Shown here: positions 52,299-62,598 of the stretch, in pieces | How the letters are laid out: each line of letters opens with the position of its first letter | Numbering within the stretch: position 1 is the first letter of the stretch | Assembly: GCA_016703225.1 (NCBI GenBank) | Contig: JADJCM010000010.1 | Coordinates: forward strand, 124,001 to 188,000 | Reading direction: 5' to 3' | DNA from: Lysobacterales bacterium | GTDB taxonomy: Bacteria; Pseudomonadota; Gammaproteobacteria; Xanthomonadales; Ahniellaceae | DNA: 64,000 nucleotides | Notes under the pieces: generated by a model | Databases searched by the model: none | What the model was told of the DNA's origin: nothing | Seen by the model: the letters and a program-made list of their open reading frames with translations, nothing else | Program-made: the position numbers and the translations under genes

Positions 52299-52369
52299 CC
52301 GAAATTTCGCATGCGCCATTCCGCCATCGCCTGATGCCGGGCGCGGTCCAGGTCGGCGACATTGGCGGC

Positions 52370-52843
52370 ATGAACCCATATTTCGAACGACGCGGCCATG
52401 CCGCCTTGCGACGCGGCCGTTCCTCGATGAGCGGCTGGTGTTATCTGGTGACGACGGTGACCGCCGACCGGGAGCCTTGGTTCAGCGGGCCACAGGTGGC
52501 CGCTGCGGTTGCTGCACGGCACGGGGATGACGCGCTATTTCGCGATGCCGTGCTGCTCGCGTGGGTACTGATGCCGGATCACTGGCACGGGGTGGTCCAG
52601 CTGGGTGACCACACGTCGCTGTCGTCGCTGATGAACCATTTCAAGACCAGCACCGGCATCGATGCCAACCGGGTCATGCAGCGCCGCGGCAAATTCTGGG
52701 CGCGCGGCTTTCATGATCGCGCGTTGCGCAATGATCACGAGCTGGATGCCGCGGTCGAATACGTGCGACGCAATCCGGAACGTGCGGGTTTGTGTGTCGA
52801 TGGGCGCGCGTACCGATGGATGGGGACGGGTGGCGACCGATGA
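52370..52843 (+). CDS. REP-associated tyrosine transposase (RAYT, Y1 HUH type)
   Basis: The 157-residue protein has the single-tyrosine HUH fold: a start WCYLVTTVTADREPWF, the metal motif MPDHWHGVVQL with the His-hydrophobic-His core, and a C-terminal DAAVEYVRRNPERAGL whose Tyr is the expected nucleophile. RAYTs cut and join single-stranded REP hairpins and are thought to spread or maintain them. The gene is bracketed by matching hairpins and 35-bp repeats. The start ATG 52370 gives MNPYFERRGH; ATG 52334 is possible. Confidence 0.9.
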   Translation: MNPYFERRGHAALRRGRSSMSGWCYLVTTVTADREPWFSGPQVAAAVAARHGDDALFRDAVLLAWVLMPDHWHGVVQLGDHTSLSSLMNHFKTSTGIDANRVMQRRGKFWARGFHDRALRNDHELDAAVEYVRRNPERAGLCVDGRAYRWMGTGGDR

Positions 52844-52884
52844 TCGCGGCGCGGACGGGGTGTCGCCGCATATCGTGACCCCGG

Positions 52885-52961
52885 ATCGCGCCGTTGCCGG
52901 CGCTCCTACAAACAGCGCGCGGCATCGGGGCCGTTTGTAGGAGCGCCGGCAACGGCGCGAT
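52885..52961. repeat. Right 77-bp REP hairpin bracketing the RAYT gene
   Basis: Arms at 52885-52913 and 52933-52961 are the same 29 bases as the left copy, with a 19-base loop that differs by about one base (GGCATCGG instead of GGCGTCGG). The hairpin lies 42 bases after the transposase stop. Confidence 0.9.
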
Positions 52962-52967
52962 CAACGG

Positions 52968-53146
52968 CCATCATCACGGCGCGATCAACCCGCCGCGACG
53001 CGCCATCATCACGGCGCGATCAACCCGCCGCGACGCGCCACCATCACGGCGCGATAACCACGCCGCGACGCGCCACCATCACGGCGCGATAACCACGCCG
53101 CGACGCGCGACCATCACGGCGCGATCCACCCGCCGCAACGCGCGAT
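52968..53146. repeat. 35-bp tandem repeats, right array
   Basis: Five units of 35 bases occur (CATCACGGCGCGAT at 52972, 53007, 53042, 53077 and 53112), with few changes between units (AACCACG/AACCCG, GCCACC/GCCATC). The array fills most of the space to the next gene. There are no unique spacers, so this is not a CRISPR array. Confidence 0.9.
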
Positions 53147-53212
53147 CAACGCGATCACGCTGCGTCGCGAACATCGGGTGGACGGCGTCTCCGGTCGCGA
53201 CCGGGGTCGCTC

Positions 53213-54901
53213 CTACAACGGCCGGAGCCGCTGCATCTCCCCAACCACATGCTCACCGATGGCGCGCGCGAGTTCCTGTTCGCCCATGAATACCTCGCCG
53301 ACGCGCTCGGCGCGCAGCAGTTCGGCTTCGTCGTCGCTATGCGTGCGCACCACGCACAGGATCTTCGGGTTCAGCAGTTTGGCGACCTCGATCATCTTGC
53401 GCGCATCGATGGCATCGGGCAGCGCCACCACCATCATCGCGGCGCGCGCGACGTGGGCCTGGATCAGGGTGGCTGGTTCGGTGGCGTCGCCGGAAACCGC
53501 CGGCAGCCCTTGCGCGCGCAGCGCTTCGATGCGTTCGCGGTTCTGGTCGGCGACCACGAACGGGATGCCCTCCGCGCGCAGTCGCTCGGCCAGACGGCGG
53601 CCGACGCGGCCGAAGCCGACGATCACCACCTGGCCGCTGAGCAGGCGCTGGTCGGTGCTCATCGGCAGTTCGGCCAGCGGGTCGGCGCTTTGTTCCATGA
53701 AGCGCGCCAGTCGCGACTTCGAGCGCACCCATTCCTGCAAGGGCGCGATGCCGCGCAGCAACAGCGGGTTCAACGCGATGGTGATGAGCGCGCCAGCGAC
53801 CACCAGTTGCCGCGCGCTTTCCGGCAGCAGGCCGGCGCTGATCGCGATGGCACACAGGATGAACGAGAACTCGCCGATCTGCGCATCGACCGCGCCGATG
53901 GTGAGCGCGGTGTTCAGCGGATAACCGAGCGCGCGCACGGTGATCGTCGCCACCGCGAACTTGCCGAACACGATCAGCGCGACCACGACTGCGATGTGCA
54001 ATGGTTGCTCGACCAGCGTGGCCGGGTTGAGCAGCATGCCGACCGAAACGAAGAACAGCACGGCGAAGGCGTCGCGCAGTGGCAGCGATTCGTCCGCGGC
54101 GCGATGGCTGAACTCCGATTCGCGCATCATCATGCCGGCAAAGAACGCGCCGAGCGCGAAGCTGACATCGAACAGCTTCGACGCGCCAAACGCCACACCG
54201 AGCGCGATCGCGATCACGCTCAGGGTGAACAGCTCGCGGGAACCGGTGCCGCCGATCATCCACAACAAGCGCGGCAGCACGCGCTTACCGATCACCAGCA
54301 TCGAGAGCACGAACGCGACCAGCTTCAGCAGGGTCCACGCCAGCGCCGTACCGAGCCCGGCGCTGCTGCCCTCGCCGAAGATGGAGCCGAGATGCGGCAG
54401 CAGCACCAGCGCCAGGATCATGACCACGTCCTCGACTACCAGCCAGCCGACCGCGATGCGGCCGGTGTGGGTGTCGAGCAGATGCCGTGACTCGAGCGCG
54501 CGCAGCACCACCACCGTGCTCGCCACCGACAGCGACAGCCCGAACACGGCGGCCGAGAGCCAGGGCAAACCGAAGGCATGGCCGGCGAGGGTGGCGAGCG
54601 CGCCCGACACGCTGATCTGCACCAGCGCGCCGGGGATGGCGATGCGCTTCACTTCGAGCAGATCGTCGATCGAGAAGTGCAGGCCGACGCCGAACATCAT
54701 CAGCATGATGCCGATGTCGGCCAGCTGCGACGCGAGCTTGAGATCGGCATCGAACCCGGGCGTGGCCGGGCCGAGAATCACGCCAGCGAGCAGGTAGCCG
54801 ATCATCGGCGGCATCCGCAGCCGCGCCGCGCCAAGCCCGAGCAGGGTCGCCAGGCCAAGGCTGGCGGCGATCGTCGTGATCAGGTTGATGTCGTGCGGCA
54901 T
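53213..54901 (-). CDS. Kef/YbaL-type cation:proton antiporter with TrkA-N domain
   Basis: The 562-residue protein has a CPA2 antiporter domain of about 12 helices (PPMIGYLLAGVILGPATPG, LADIGIMLMMFGVGLHF, SLSVASTVVVLRALE). From about residue 415 a Rossmann-type TrkA-N domain follows (QVVIVGFGRVGRRLAERL, then VVADQNRERIEALRAQG and VSGDATEP). These proteins exchange K+ or Na+ for H+ under control of NAD(H) or glutathione adducts. The length and order match YbaL-like antiporters. The final residues (EHVVGEMQRLRPL) are cytoplasmic. Confidence 0.92.
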   Translation of the reverse strand: MPHDINLITTIAASLGLATLLGLGAARLRMPPMIGYLLAGVILGPATPGFDADLKLASQLADIGIMLMMFGVGLHFSIDDLLEVKRIAIPGALVQISVSGALATLAGHAFGLPWLSAAVFGLSLSVASTVVVLRALESRHLLDTHTGRIAVGWLVVEDVVMILALVLLPHLGSIFGEGSSAGLGTALAWTLLKLVAFVLSMLVIGKRVLPRLLWMIGGTGSRELFTLSVIAIALGVAFGASKLFDVSFALGAFFAGMMMRESEFSHRAADESLPLRDAFAVLFFVSVGMLLNPATLVEQPLHIAVVVALIVFGKFAVATITVRALGYPLNTALTIGAVDAQIGEFSFILCAIAISAGLLPESARQLVVAGALITIALNPLLLRGIAPLQEWVRSKSRLARFMEQSADPLAELPMSTDQRLLSGQVVIVGFGRVGRRLAERLRAEGIPFVVADQNRERIEALRAQGLPAVSGDATEPATLIQAHVARAAMMVVALPDAIDARKMIEVAKLLNPKILCVVRTHSDDEAELLRAERVGEVFMGEQELARAIGEHVVGEMQRLRPL

Positions 54902-54967
54902 CGGCCCTCCTGGCTCGGCCGGGGCAACGGTAGCGCATCGCAGCGCCAGTAGGAGCGGCTGTCAGGC

Positions 54968-55030
54968 ATCGCGGCTTGGAAGCCGCTCCCACTATTTCTC
55001 CGCCAGTGGGAGCGGCTTCCAAGCCGCGAT
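54968..55030. repeat. REP-type hairpin between tyrA and the antiporter gene
   Basis: Perfect 26-base arms at 54968-54993 and 55005-55030 (core GCGGCTTGGAAGCCGCTCCC) flank an 11-base loop. A half-copy (AGTAGGAGCGGCTG) precedes it. It lies 18 bases beyond the tyrA stop and 67 before the antiporter start, so it may end or attenuate read-through. Confidence 0.88.
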
Positions 55031-55047
55031 TCCGAACTGGCCGCGAT

Positions 55048-56172
55048 TCAAACCGCCTTCGCCCCCTGGGCATCATGCATCTTGCGCAGCAGCTCGGCGC
55101 TCTCGGCCAGCAGCCTTGGCGCGAGTTCGCCGAAGTAGGACTGCACGTCGCGGAAGCGCGCGATCAGCCCGTCGCGATCCTCATTGCGCACCAGCGCGAG
55201 CAATTCATCGAGCGCGTGGCGGTATTCGGAAATCAGGTCGGGCAGGTGTTCGGCCTGCAGCATGATGTCGGTGTAAAGCATCGGGCTCTGCGCGAACAGG
55301 CGCCCGACCATCGCCAGTTCGAGCCGGTAGATCGGCGAACTGAGGCGCAGCAGTTGTTCCAGGTCCGCAGGCTGCCGACTCAGGAACACGCCATAGGCGA
55401 TCGTGGTGAAGTGGCGCATCGCCTGGATCATCTGCATCGCCTGGTCGTGCGCGGCGGGGGACTCATCACGCAGCAGGCCGCCCCAGGCTTCGAGCTGACG
55501 CAGCAGCCAGTCGCAGCGCGTCGCGTCGCGGCCCGGGCAGACGACGATCACCTGCTTGACCAGGCTGCGCACGTCCGGGCCGAACATTGGGTGCAGGCCA
55601 ACCACCGGCCCGGCATGCGCTTCGAGCATCGCCGCGAGCGGAATCTGCTTGACCGAGGTGATGTCGCAGAGCACGCAGTCGGGCGGGAGTTTCGGCAACG
55701 CGGCGATCACCTGTGCGGTGCGGTCGATCGGCACCGAGACCACCACCATTCCGGCGTCGGCGACCGCCTCCGCGAGTTCGTCGAGGTTGTCGGTGTCGAT
55801 CACGCGCACGACGTAGCCGGCGCGCTCGAACAGACTCGCCATCAGCCGACCCATGGCGCCGCGGCCGCCGATGATCACCACCGGTGTGCGCACATCGCCC
55901 ACCGCCGGCAATGAGGTCTCCTGCGAGCTGTACGAGCCGCGCATCACCCGGCGCAACACGTCCTCGACCAGGTCTGGATCGGCGCCGGCCGCGCGCGCCT
56001 GTTCGCGGCGCGCGCCGAGCAGTTCCGACTCGCGTTCGGGCACATACAGCGCCAGTCCGCGTTCGCGCTTGTAGGCACCGATCGCGGCGGTGACGCGGCT
56101 GCGCGCGACCAGCAGCTCGACCAGTTGCTGGTCGATCGAGTCGATCTGTAGTCGGAGTTCGTCGAGGCTCAT
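55048..56172 (-). CDS. tyrA: Chorismate mutase / prephenate dehydrogenase (T-protein)
   Basis: The 374-residue bifunctional enzyme of tyrosine synthesis has a helical AroQ chorismate mutase (residues 1 to about 90; DELRLQIDSIDQQLVELLVARS, AIGAYKRERGL) followed by a prephenate dehydrogenase. The dehydrogenase has the NAD motif VVIIGGRGAMGRLMASLFE, LCDITSVKQIPLAAML and GLHPMFGPDV. This is the fused form of enterobacteria and xanthomonads. Regulation by tyrosine is typical of the family. The start codon ATG 56172 is canonical. Confidence 0.95.
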   Translation of the reverse strand: MSLDELRLQIDSIDQQLVELLVARSRVTAAIGAYKRERGLALYVPERESELLGARREQARAAGADPDLVEDVLRRVMRGSYSSQETSLPAVGDVRTPVVIIGGRGAMGRLMASLFERAGYVVRVIDTDNLDELAEAVADAGMVVVSVPIDRTAQVIAALPKLPPDCVLCDITSVKQIPLAAMLEAHAGPVVGLHPMFGPDVRSLVKQVIVVCPGRDATRCDWLLRQLEAWGGLLRDESPAAHDQAMQMIQAMRHFTTIAYGVFLSRQPADLEQLLRLSSPIYRLELAMVGRLFAQSPMLYTDIMLQAEHLPDLISEYRHALDELLALVRNEDRDGLIARFRDVQSYFGELAPRLLAESAELLRKMHDAQGAKAV

Positions 56173-56198
56173 GGCGGGTTCCGGGAATCGGCGCGGCG

Positions 56199-58763
56199 TC
56201 AGCGCACCAGGGACTTCAGTCGATACAGCGCTTCGAGCGCATCGCGCGGGCTCATGCTGTCCGGATCGAGCGCGCGCAACGCGTCGAGCGCCGGCGGCGT
56301 GGCATCGAACAAGCCGAACTGCCGCGGTTGCTCGGCCGCAACGGCGGGCGCGTGCTGCTCCGGCGGTCTCGCTTCCAACGCCAGCAGGCGCGCACGCGCG
56401 GCGTTGATCACCGGCTTCGGCACGCCGGCGAGTGCCGCAACTTGCAGGCCGAAGCTGCGATTAGCCGGACCGTCCTTCACCGCGTGCAGGAACACCAGCG
56501 AGTCACCGTGTTCGACCGCATCCAGATGCACATTGGCGACGCCGTCGATTTCGCCGGCGAGCGCAGTGAGCTCGAAGTAGTGCGTCGCGAACAGGGTGTA
56601 GGCGCGGTTCGTGCTGGCCAGGTGCACCGCGCAGGCGAACGCGAGCGCGAGGCCGTCGTAGGTGCTGGTGCCGCGCCCGACTTCGTCCATCAGCACCAGG
56701 CTGTGTTCGCTGGCGTTGTGCAGGATGTTCGCGGTCTCGCTCATCTCGACCATGAAGGTCGATTGCCCGGCGGTGAGGTCGTCACCGGCGCCGATGCGGG
56801 TGAAGATGCGGTCGATCGGCCCGATGCGCGCCGCATCGGCCGGCACGAAGCTGCCGATATGCGCGAGCAGCACGATCAACGCGGCCTGGCGCATGTAGGT
56901 GCTCTTGCCGCCCATGTTCGGACCGGTGATGACCAGCATGCGCCGCGACGGATCAAGCTGCAGCCCGTTCGGTTCGAATGGGTCGCTGCGCACCGATTCG
57001 ACGACGGGATGGCGGCCGCGCGTGATGTCGATGCCCGGAGCGTCGATTAGTTCCGGCATCGTCCAATTCAATGCCTGCGCGCGCTCGGCGAGCGCGGCCA
57101 GCACATCGACTTCGCTGAACGCGGCCGCGGCTTCGCGCAGCGCTTCCAGACGCGTGTTCAGCGCGTCGAGGATTTGCTCGTACAGCGCCTTCTCGCGCAT
57201 CAACGCACGTTCCTTGGCGGAGAGCACCTTGTCCTCGAACTGTTTCAGCTCCTCGGTGATGTAGCGCTCGGCGCCCTTGATCGTCTGTCGGCGCGTGTAA
57301 TGCGTCGGCGCGCGCTCGGCGTGCGCGTGGCTGATCTCGATGTAGTAGCCGTGCACGCGGTTGTAGCCGACCTTCAGGGTCGCGATGCCGCTGGCGGCGC
57401 GCTCGCGCGCTTCGAGGTCGATCAGGAACTGGTCGGCGTTCGTCGACAGCAGGCGCAGTTCGTCGAGTTCGGCATCGAAGCCTTCGCGCAGCACACCGCC
57501 GTCGCGCAGCAGCACCGGTGGCTGTTCGAGGATGGCGCGGGTGAGCAGGTCGGCGCTGTCGTCATGGCGGCCGAGTTGCGTGCCGAGCGCATGCAGGCGC
57601 GGGCTGTCGATCGCCGCCAATTGCCGCTGCAGATTGGGTGCCAGACGCAGTGCGTCGCGCAGCGTGGACAGGTCGCGCGGCCGCGCCGAACGCAACGCGA
57701 CGCGGGTGAGGATGCGTTCGATGTCGCCGATACTGCGCAGCAGTTCGCGCAGTGCGTGCAATTGGCCGGATTCGATCAGCGCCGCGATGGCTTGGTGACG
57801 CAGTTGCAGTACGGTGCGAGTGCGCAGCGGCCGATGCAGCCAGCGCCGCAGCATGCGACCACCCATCGGCGTGACCGTGCTGTCGATCACCGAGAACAGC
57901 GTCGCGCCGCTGCGACCGCTGGTCTGTGCATCGAGTTCGAGGTTGCGGCGCGTGGCCGCATCCATCGCGATGGTGTCGTCGCTGGATTCGACCGCGAGCC
58001 GGGTCAGGTGCGGCAGGGCCGATCGCTGGGTGTCCTTCAGATACGCGAGCAATGCGCCGGCGGCGCCGACCGCGAGTTTCAAGTCGGCGCAACCGAAGCC
58101 ACGCAGGTCGCGGGTGGCGAAGAATTCGCAGAGCGCGCGCTCGGCGCTGTCGTGTTCGTAGTGCCAGGGCGGGCGTCGGCGCGTGCCGGTCATCGCGATC
58201 ACGGTGTCTGGCCAGCGCACGTTCTCGTCGAGCAGGGTCTCGGCCGGTGCCAGGCGTGCCAGTTCGGCGAGCAGCGCCGCTTCACCGTCGATCTCGCCGA
58301 GCGTGAAGCGGCCACCGGCGACATCGACACAGGCCAGGCCGGTGCGCTCGCCAGCGCGAGTCAGCGACACCAGCAGGTTGTCGCGACGTTCTTCGAGCAG
58401 AGCCTCGTCGGTGAGCGTGCCTGGCGTGATCACGCGCACCACCTTGCGTTCGACCAGGCCCTTGGCGAGTGCAGGGTCGCCGATCTGCTCGCAGATCGCC
58501 GCCGATTCGCCGAGCTTCACCAGCTTGGCGAGATAACCCTCGACCGCGTGGTAGGGCACACCGGCCATCGGGATCGGCTGACCGGCCGACTGGCCGCGCT
58601 GGGTCAGGGTGACATCGAGCAGGCGCGCCGCCTTGCGCGCGTCGTCGTAGAACAACTCGTAGAAGTCGCCCATGCGGAAGAACACCAGCGTGTCCGGGAA
58701 TTCCGCCTTGGCGCGGAAGTACTGGCGCATCAGCGGGGTGTGCTGGGAGTAATCGTCGGACAC
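56199..58763 (-). CDS. mutS: DNA mismatch repair protein MutS
   Basis: The 854-residue protein recognises mismatches. The N-terminal domain has the mismatch-binding motif LVFFRMGDFYELFYDDA with the Phe-x-Glu wedge. The middle has HGYYIEISHAHAERAP, and the ATPase has Walker A TGPNMGGKSTYMRQ, LVLMDEVGRGTSTYDGLALA and LFATHYFELTALA. The start was placed at GTG 58763 (VSDDYSQHTPLMRQYF), giving family length. A longer open frame upstream is not supported. It is divergent from dsbC. Confidence 0.96.
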   Translation of the reverse strand: MSDDYSQHTPLMRQYFRAKAEFPDTLVFFRMGDFYELFYDDARKAARLLDVTLTQRGQSAGQPIPMAGVPYHAVEGYLAKLVKLGESAAICEQIGDPALAKGLVERKVVRVITPGTLTDEALLEERRDNLLVSLTRAGERTGLACVDVAGGRFTLGEIDGEAALLAELARLAPAETLLDENVRWPDTVIAMTGTRRRPPWHYEHDSAERALCEFFATRDLRGFGCADLKLAVGAAGALLAYLKDTQRSALPHLTRLAVESSDDTIAMDAATRRNLELDAQTSGRSGATLFSVIDSTVTPMGGRMLRRWLHRPLRTRTVLQLRHQAIAALIESGQLHALRELLRSIGDIERILTRVALRSARPRDLSTLRDALRLAPNLQRQLAAIDSPRLHALGTQLGRHDDSADLLTRAILEQPPVLLRDGGVLREGFDAELDELRLLSTNADQFLIDLEARERAASGIATLKVGYNRVHGYYIEISHAHAERAPTHYTRRQTIKGAERYITEELKQFEDKVLSAKERALMREKALYEQILDALNTRLEALREAAAAFSEVDVLAALAERAQALNWTMPELIDAPGIDITRGRHPVVESVRSDPFEPNGLQLDPSRRMLVITGPNMGGKSTYMRQAALIVLLAHIGSFVPADAARIGPIDRIFTRIGAGDDLTAGQSTFMVEMSETANILHNASEHSLVLMDEVGRGTSTYDGLALAFACAVHLASTNRAYTLFATHYFELTALAGEIDGVANVHLDAVEHGDSLVFLHAVKDGPANRSFGLQVAALAGVPKPVINAARARLLALEARPPEQHAPAVAAEQPRQFGLFDATPPALDALRALDPDSMSPRDALEALYRLKSLVR

Positions 58764-58910
58764 GGGAGACGCGGTCAGGGAACGGGGCCGCGCAGTGTAG
58801 CCGCGCCGGGGCGGGTGCATCGACCTCGATACCGTGGCGCACGCGGAACTTGTGCGCGCGTGCCGAGTCGCAGGCTGGCCTCGATTGGAAGGCGGTGCAC
58901 GGAGCAAATC

Positions 58911-59638
58911 ATGAAGCAGTGGACGATGCTGGCCCTGGCGCTGGTCACGGGCGCAGCGCAGGCGGACGAGGCGGCGGTGCGCGCCGCAGTGCAACGGCTG
59001 CTGCCGAATGCGGTGATCGAGTCGGTGCAACCGGCGGCGATGGCGGACGTGTTCGAAGTGGTGGCCAATGGCGAGGTGCTCTACGTCGGCGCCGATGGCC
59101 AGCACCTGCTGCAGGGGCGCTTGTATGACGCACAACGGCGCGCCGACCTGACCGCGAGCACCGAGAACGGGTTGCGTCGCGCGGCGCTGGCCAAGGTGGG
59201 CGAGGAGAAGCGCATCCGCTTTGCTGCCGCCGAGGAGAAGCATCGCATTACCATTTTCACCGACGTCGACTGCGGCTACTGCCGCAAGCTGCACAAGGAG
59301 ATGTCGGCGATCAACGCCGCCGGCATCACCGTCGACTACCTGATGTTCCCGCGTGCCGGCCAGCCGTCGGCTTCGTATGACAAGGCCGGCTATGTCTGGT
59401 GCGCGGTCGATCGCCAGGACGCGTTGACGGCGAGCATGTCGGCAGGGAGTTGCCGGCCGACCAGCGCAAGGCATGCGCGCATCCGATCACCGAAACCATG
59501 CAGCTCGGGCAGAAGCTCGCCAGGCTCGGTACGCCGACGATCATCGCCAGCGACGGCTCGGTGCTCGGTGGCTATCTCGATCCGGTGCAACTGGCGCAGC
59601 GCCTGACGGCGATACCGGCTGCAGCGGCCCGGCCGTGA
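58911..59638 (+). pseudogene. dsbC: Thiol:disulfide isomerase gene dsbC broken by a frameshift
   Basis: From ATG 58911 the frame gives a signal peptide (...LVTGAAQA), a DsbC dimerisation domain (AAVRAAVQRLLPNAVIESVQ) and a thioredoxin-like domain with CGYC at 121-124 and VWCAVDRQDALTASM. It then leaves the family sequence. The neighbouring frame continues it exactly: VGRELPADQRKACAHPI, QLGQKLARLGTPTII, GYLDPVQLAQRL, ending at 59638. Loss of a single G near 59439 (ATG-GTC read as ATG-TC) explains this. In a real cell the DsbC activity would be lost; a sequencing error is equally possible. Confidence 0.85.
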
Positions 59639-59669
59639 TCGCCGCGCGCGTGGCTGGCATACTGCGCCG

Positions 59670-60182
59670 ATGAAGCCCGCTGCCGAACTTGCCGATGCCG
59701 AACTGCATGCGCGTGCCGCCGAATTCGGTGCGCGCCTGCTCGAAGCACGCTTGAAACTTGCCACCGCCGAGTCCTGCACTGGCGGCTGGGTGGCCAAGGT
59801 CGTGACCGAAGTGCCCGGCAGTTCCGCCTGGTTCGACTGCGCCTTCGTCGCCTACAGCTACGACGCCAAGGAAGCCATGCTCGGCGTGCCGCGCCAGACC
59901 CTGGAACAGCACGGCGCAGTCAGCAGCGAGACCGTGGTCGAGATGGTGCGCGGCGCGCTCTCGCGCTCGCGCGCCGACATGGCCGTCGCCATCACCGGCA
60001 TTGCCGGGCCCACCGGCGGCACCCGCGACAAACCGGTCGGCACCGTCTGGATCGCCTGGGGCTTCGGCCACCACCCGCCCACCGCGCAGGTGTTCCACTT
60101 CGAAGGCGACCGCGACGCCATCCGCCGCGCCACCGTCGCCGCGGCATTCGAAGGCTTGGAGCGGTTGGTGGCGGGGCGGTGA
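59670..60182 (+). CDS. pncC: Nicotinamide-nucleotide amidohydrolase PncC (CinA C-terminal type)
   Basis: The 170-residue product has the CinA C-terminal family blocks KLATAESCTGGWVAK, FDCAFVAYSYDAKEAMLGV, AVSSETVVEMVRGAL and AVAITGIAGPTGGT. PncC hydrolyses NMN to nicotinate mononucleotide in NAD recycling. The single-domain form directly upstream of recA is the common order in gammaproteobacteria. The gene ends 179 bases before recA, a gap where no LexA box was recognised. Confidence 0.92.
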   Translation: MKPAAELADAELHARAAEFGARLLEARLKLATAESCTGGWVAKVVTEVPGSSAWFDCAFVAYSYDAKEAMLGVPRQTLEQHGAVSSETVVEMVRGALSRSRADMAVAITGIAGPTGGTRDKPVGTVWIAWGFGHHPPTAQVFHFEGDRDAIRRATVAAAFEGLERLVAGR

Positions 60183-60361
60183 GCGGGGCGGTGCGCCCCG
60201 GCCACATTCCCGAAATTTCGCAGGCCCAAGTCAGATCATCACCGAAGCGGCACGTCGGGCTGTGGGATACTTTGCGCATCATTGGGCGGCCGTCTCGCGA
60301 TCTGAGAATGCGGGGTGTGAGGCTGCATCCATCCCTTCCACTTCGACCCGAGGACATCCCC

Positions 60362-61399
<1,038 letters not shown>

Positions 61400-61458
61400 T
61401 CAGACAATGCGTTCTGCGCAACGGAAGGACGTGAGCGAGTCAAGTAGGGAGTTAGGAA

Positions 61459-62598
61459 ATGGCGGTTCCGCAGCAGTTAGCATTGAATGGTGATGGACTG
61501 GATATCGAGGACTCGAAGTTCCTCCAAGACCAGATCATCACCTACATCGGCAACAAGCGCGCGCTGTTGCCGTTCATTGGGCGCGCTGTCGAGGAGGTGA
61601 AGCGGCGGTTGGCCAAGCAGAAATTGGTGCTGCTGGACCTTTTTTCCGGAACCGGCGTGGTCTCCAGATACTTCAAACAGCACGCGGAACACATCACCGC
61701 CAACGATTTGGAGCGTTACAGTTTTGTCACCAATTCGTGCTATCTCAGTAATCGCAAACAGCTTGATGGATATGATCTGGCAGATGCGTTGAATTGGTTG
61801 ACGAGCGAAATAAGACGCGATTTCGCTCCCGGGTTTATTGCAGAACTCTACGCTCCAAGCCAAGACCACTGTATTGCGCCAGACGAAAGAGTGTTTTATA
61901 CGCGCCGCAATGCTTGTTACCTCGATACCGCGCGGCAAAAAATATCAGCTCTACCGGGAAGTCTGCAACCATACTTCCTAGCGCCGCTGCTGGCAAAGGC
62001 GTCGGTGCACGCGAATACGTCGGGGGTGTTTAAGGGGTTTTATAAATCTCGGAACGGGATTGGTCAGTTCGGTGGAAACGGACAGGACGCACTTAGTAGA
62101 ATTATGCGAGATATCGAATTGCCAATGCCGGTTTTTTCGCGCTTCGAGTGCGACGTGGCGATTCATCGAGAGGACGCTAACGCACTGGTAGATAGTGTTT
62201 CCACCGAGTTTGATCTCGCGTATTTTGACCCTCCGTATAACCAGCATCCATATGGTTCCAACTATTTTATGTTGAACTTGTTGGCTGATTATAGGCGGCC
62301 AGAAGAAATCAGTGAAGTATCTGGAATACCCGTCAACTGGAACCGATCCGCATACAACAAGCGCGGCTTCGCTCAGGAAGCGCTATTCGATGCAGTGGAG
62401 CGTTGCAAGTCCAAATTCGTATTGATCTCGTACAACTCTGAGGGATTTGTTGCGCACGGTAGTTTCTTGGAAAAACTCTCTGCCTTGGGTGCGACGACCA
62501 CGCTTGAAACTGCCTACAACACATTTCGCGGTAGCAGAAACTTGTCGGGGCGGTCGTTGCACGTGACAGAGTTCCTGTACTTGCTGGAGAAGCGCTAG
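61459..62598 (+). CDS. D12-class N6-adenine DNA methyltransferase (restriction partner)
   Basis: The 379-residue protein has the D12-class layout: ITYIGNKRALLPFI (27-40), AdoMet motif LDLFSGTG (59-66) and the catalytic DPPY (257-260, in AYFDPPYNQ). These proteins methylate adenine N6. It is followed at once by an EcoRI-like nuclease whose GTG start overlaps its stop by one base, so it should protect the nuclease's sites. Base composition is clearly more AT-rich than recA and recX, indicating recent transfer. The recognition sequence is unknown but should match the nuclease. Confidence 0.88.
   Translation: MAVPQQLALNGDGLDIEDSKFLQDQIITYIGNKRALLPFIGRAVEEVKRRLAKQKLVLLDLFSGTGVVSRYFKQHAEHITANDLERYSFVTNSCYLSNRKQLDGYDLADALNWLTSEIRRDFAPGFIAELYAPSQDHCIAPDERVFYTRRNACYLDTARQKISALPGSLQPYFLAPLLAKASVHANTSGVFKGFYKSRNGIGQFGGNGQDALSRIMRDIELPMPVFSRFECDVAIHREDANALVDSVSTEFDLAYFDPPYNQHPYGSNYFMLNLLADYRRPEEISEVSGIPVNWNRSAYNKRGFAQEALFDAVERCKSKFVLISYNSEGFVAHGSFLEKLSALGATTTLETAYNTFRGSRNLSGRSLHVTEFLYLLEKR

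Noticed and set aside
52968..53146. A regular 35-bp repeat array that could be taken for a CRISPR
   Set aside because: The units are contiguous tandem repeats without unique spacers, no cas genes are near, and the same units occur left of the RAYT gene.
59399..59638. A separate 79-residue gene
   Set aside because: It encodes the C-terminal part of DsbC in the shifted frame and is not an independent gene.
60183..60361. A LexA (SOS) box upstream of recA
   Set aside because: No CTG-N10-CAG or similar palindrome was found in this gap; the box may differ in this order or was missed by eye.
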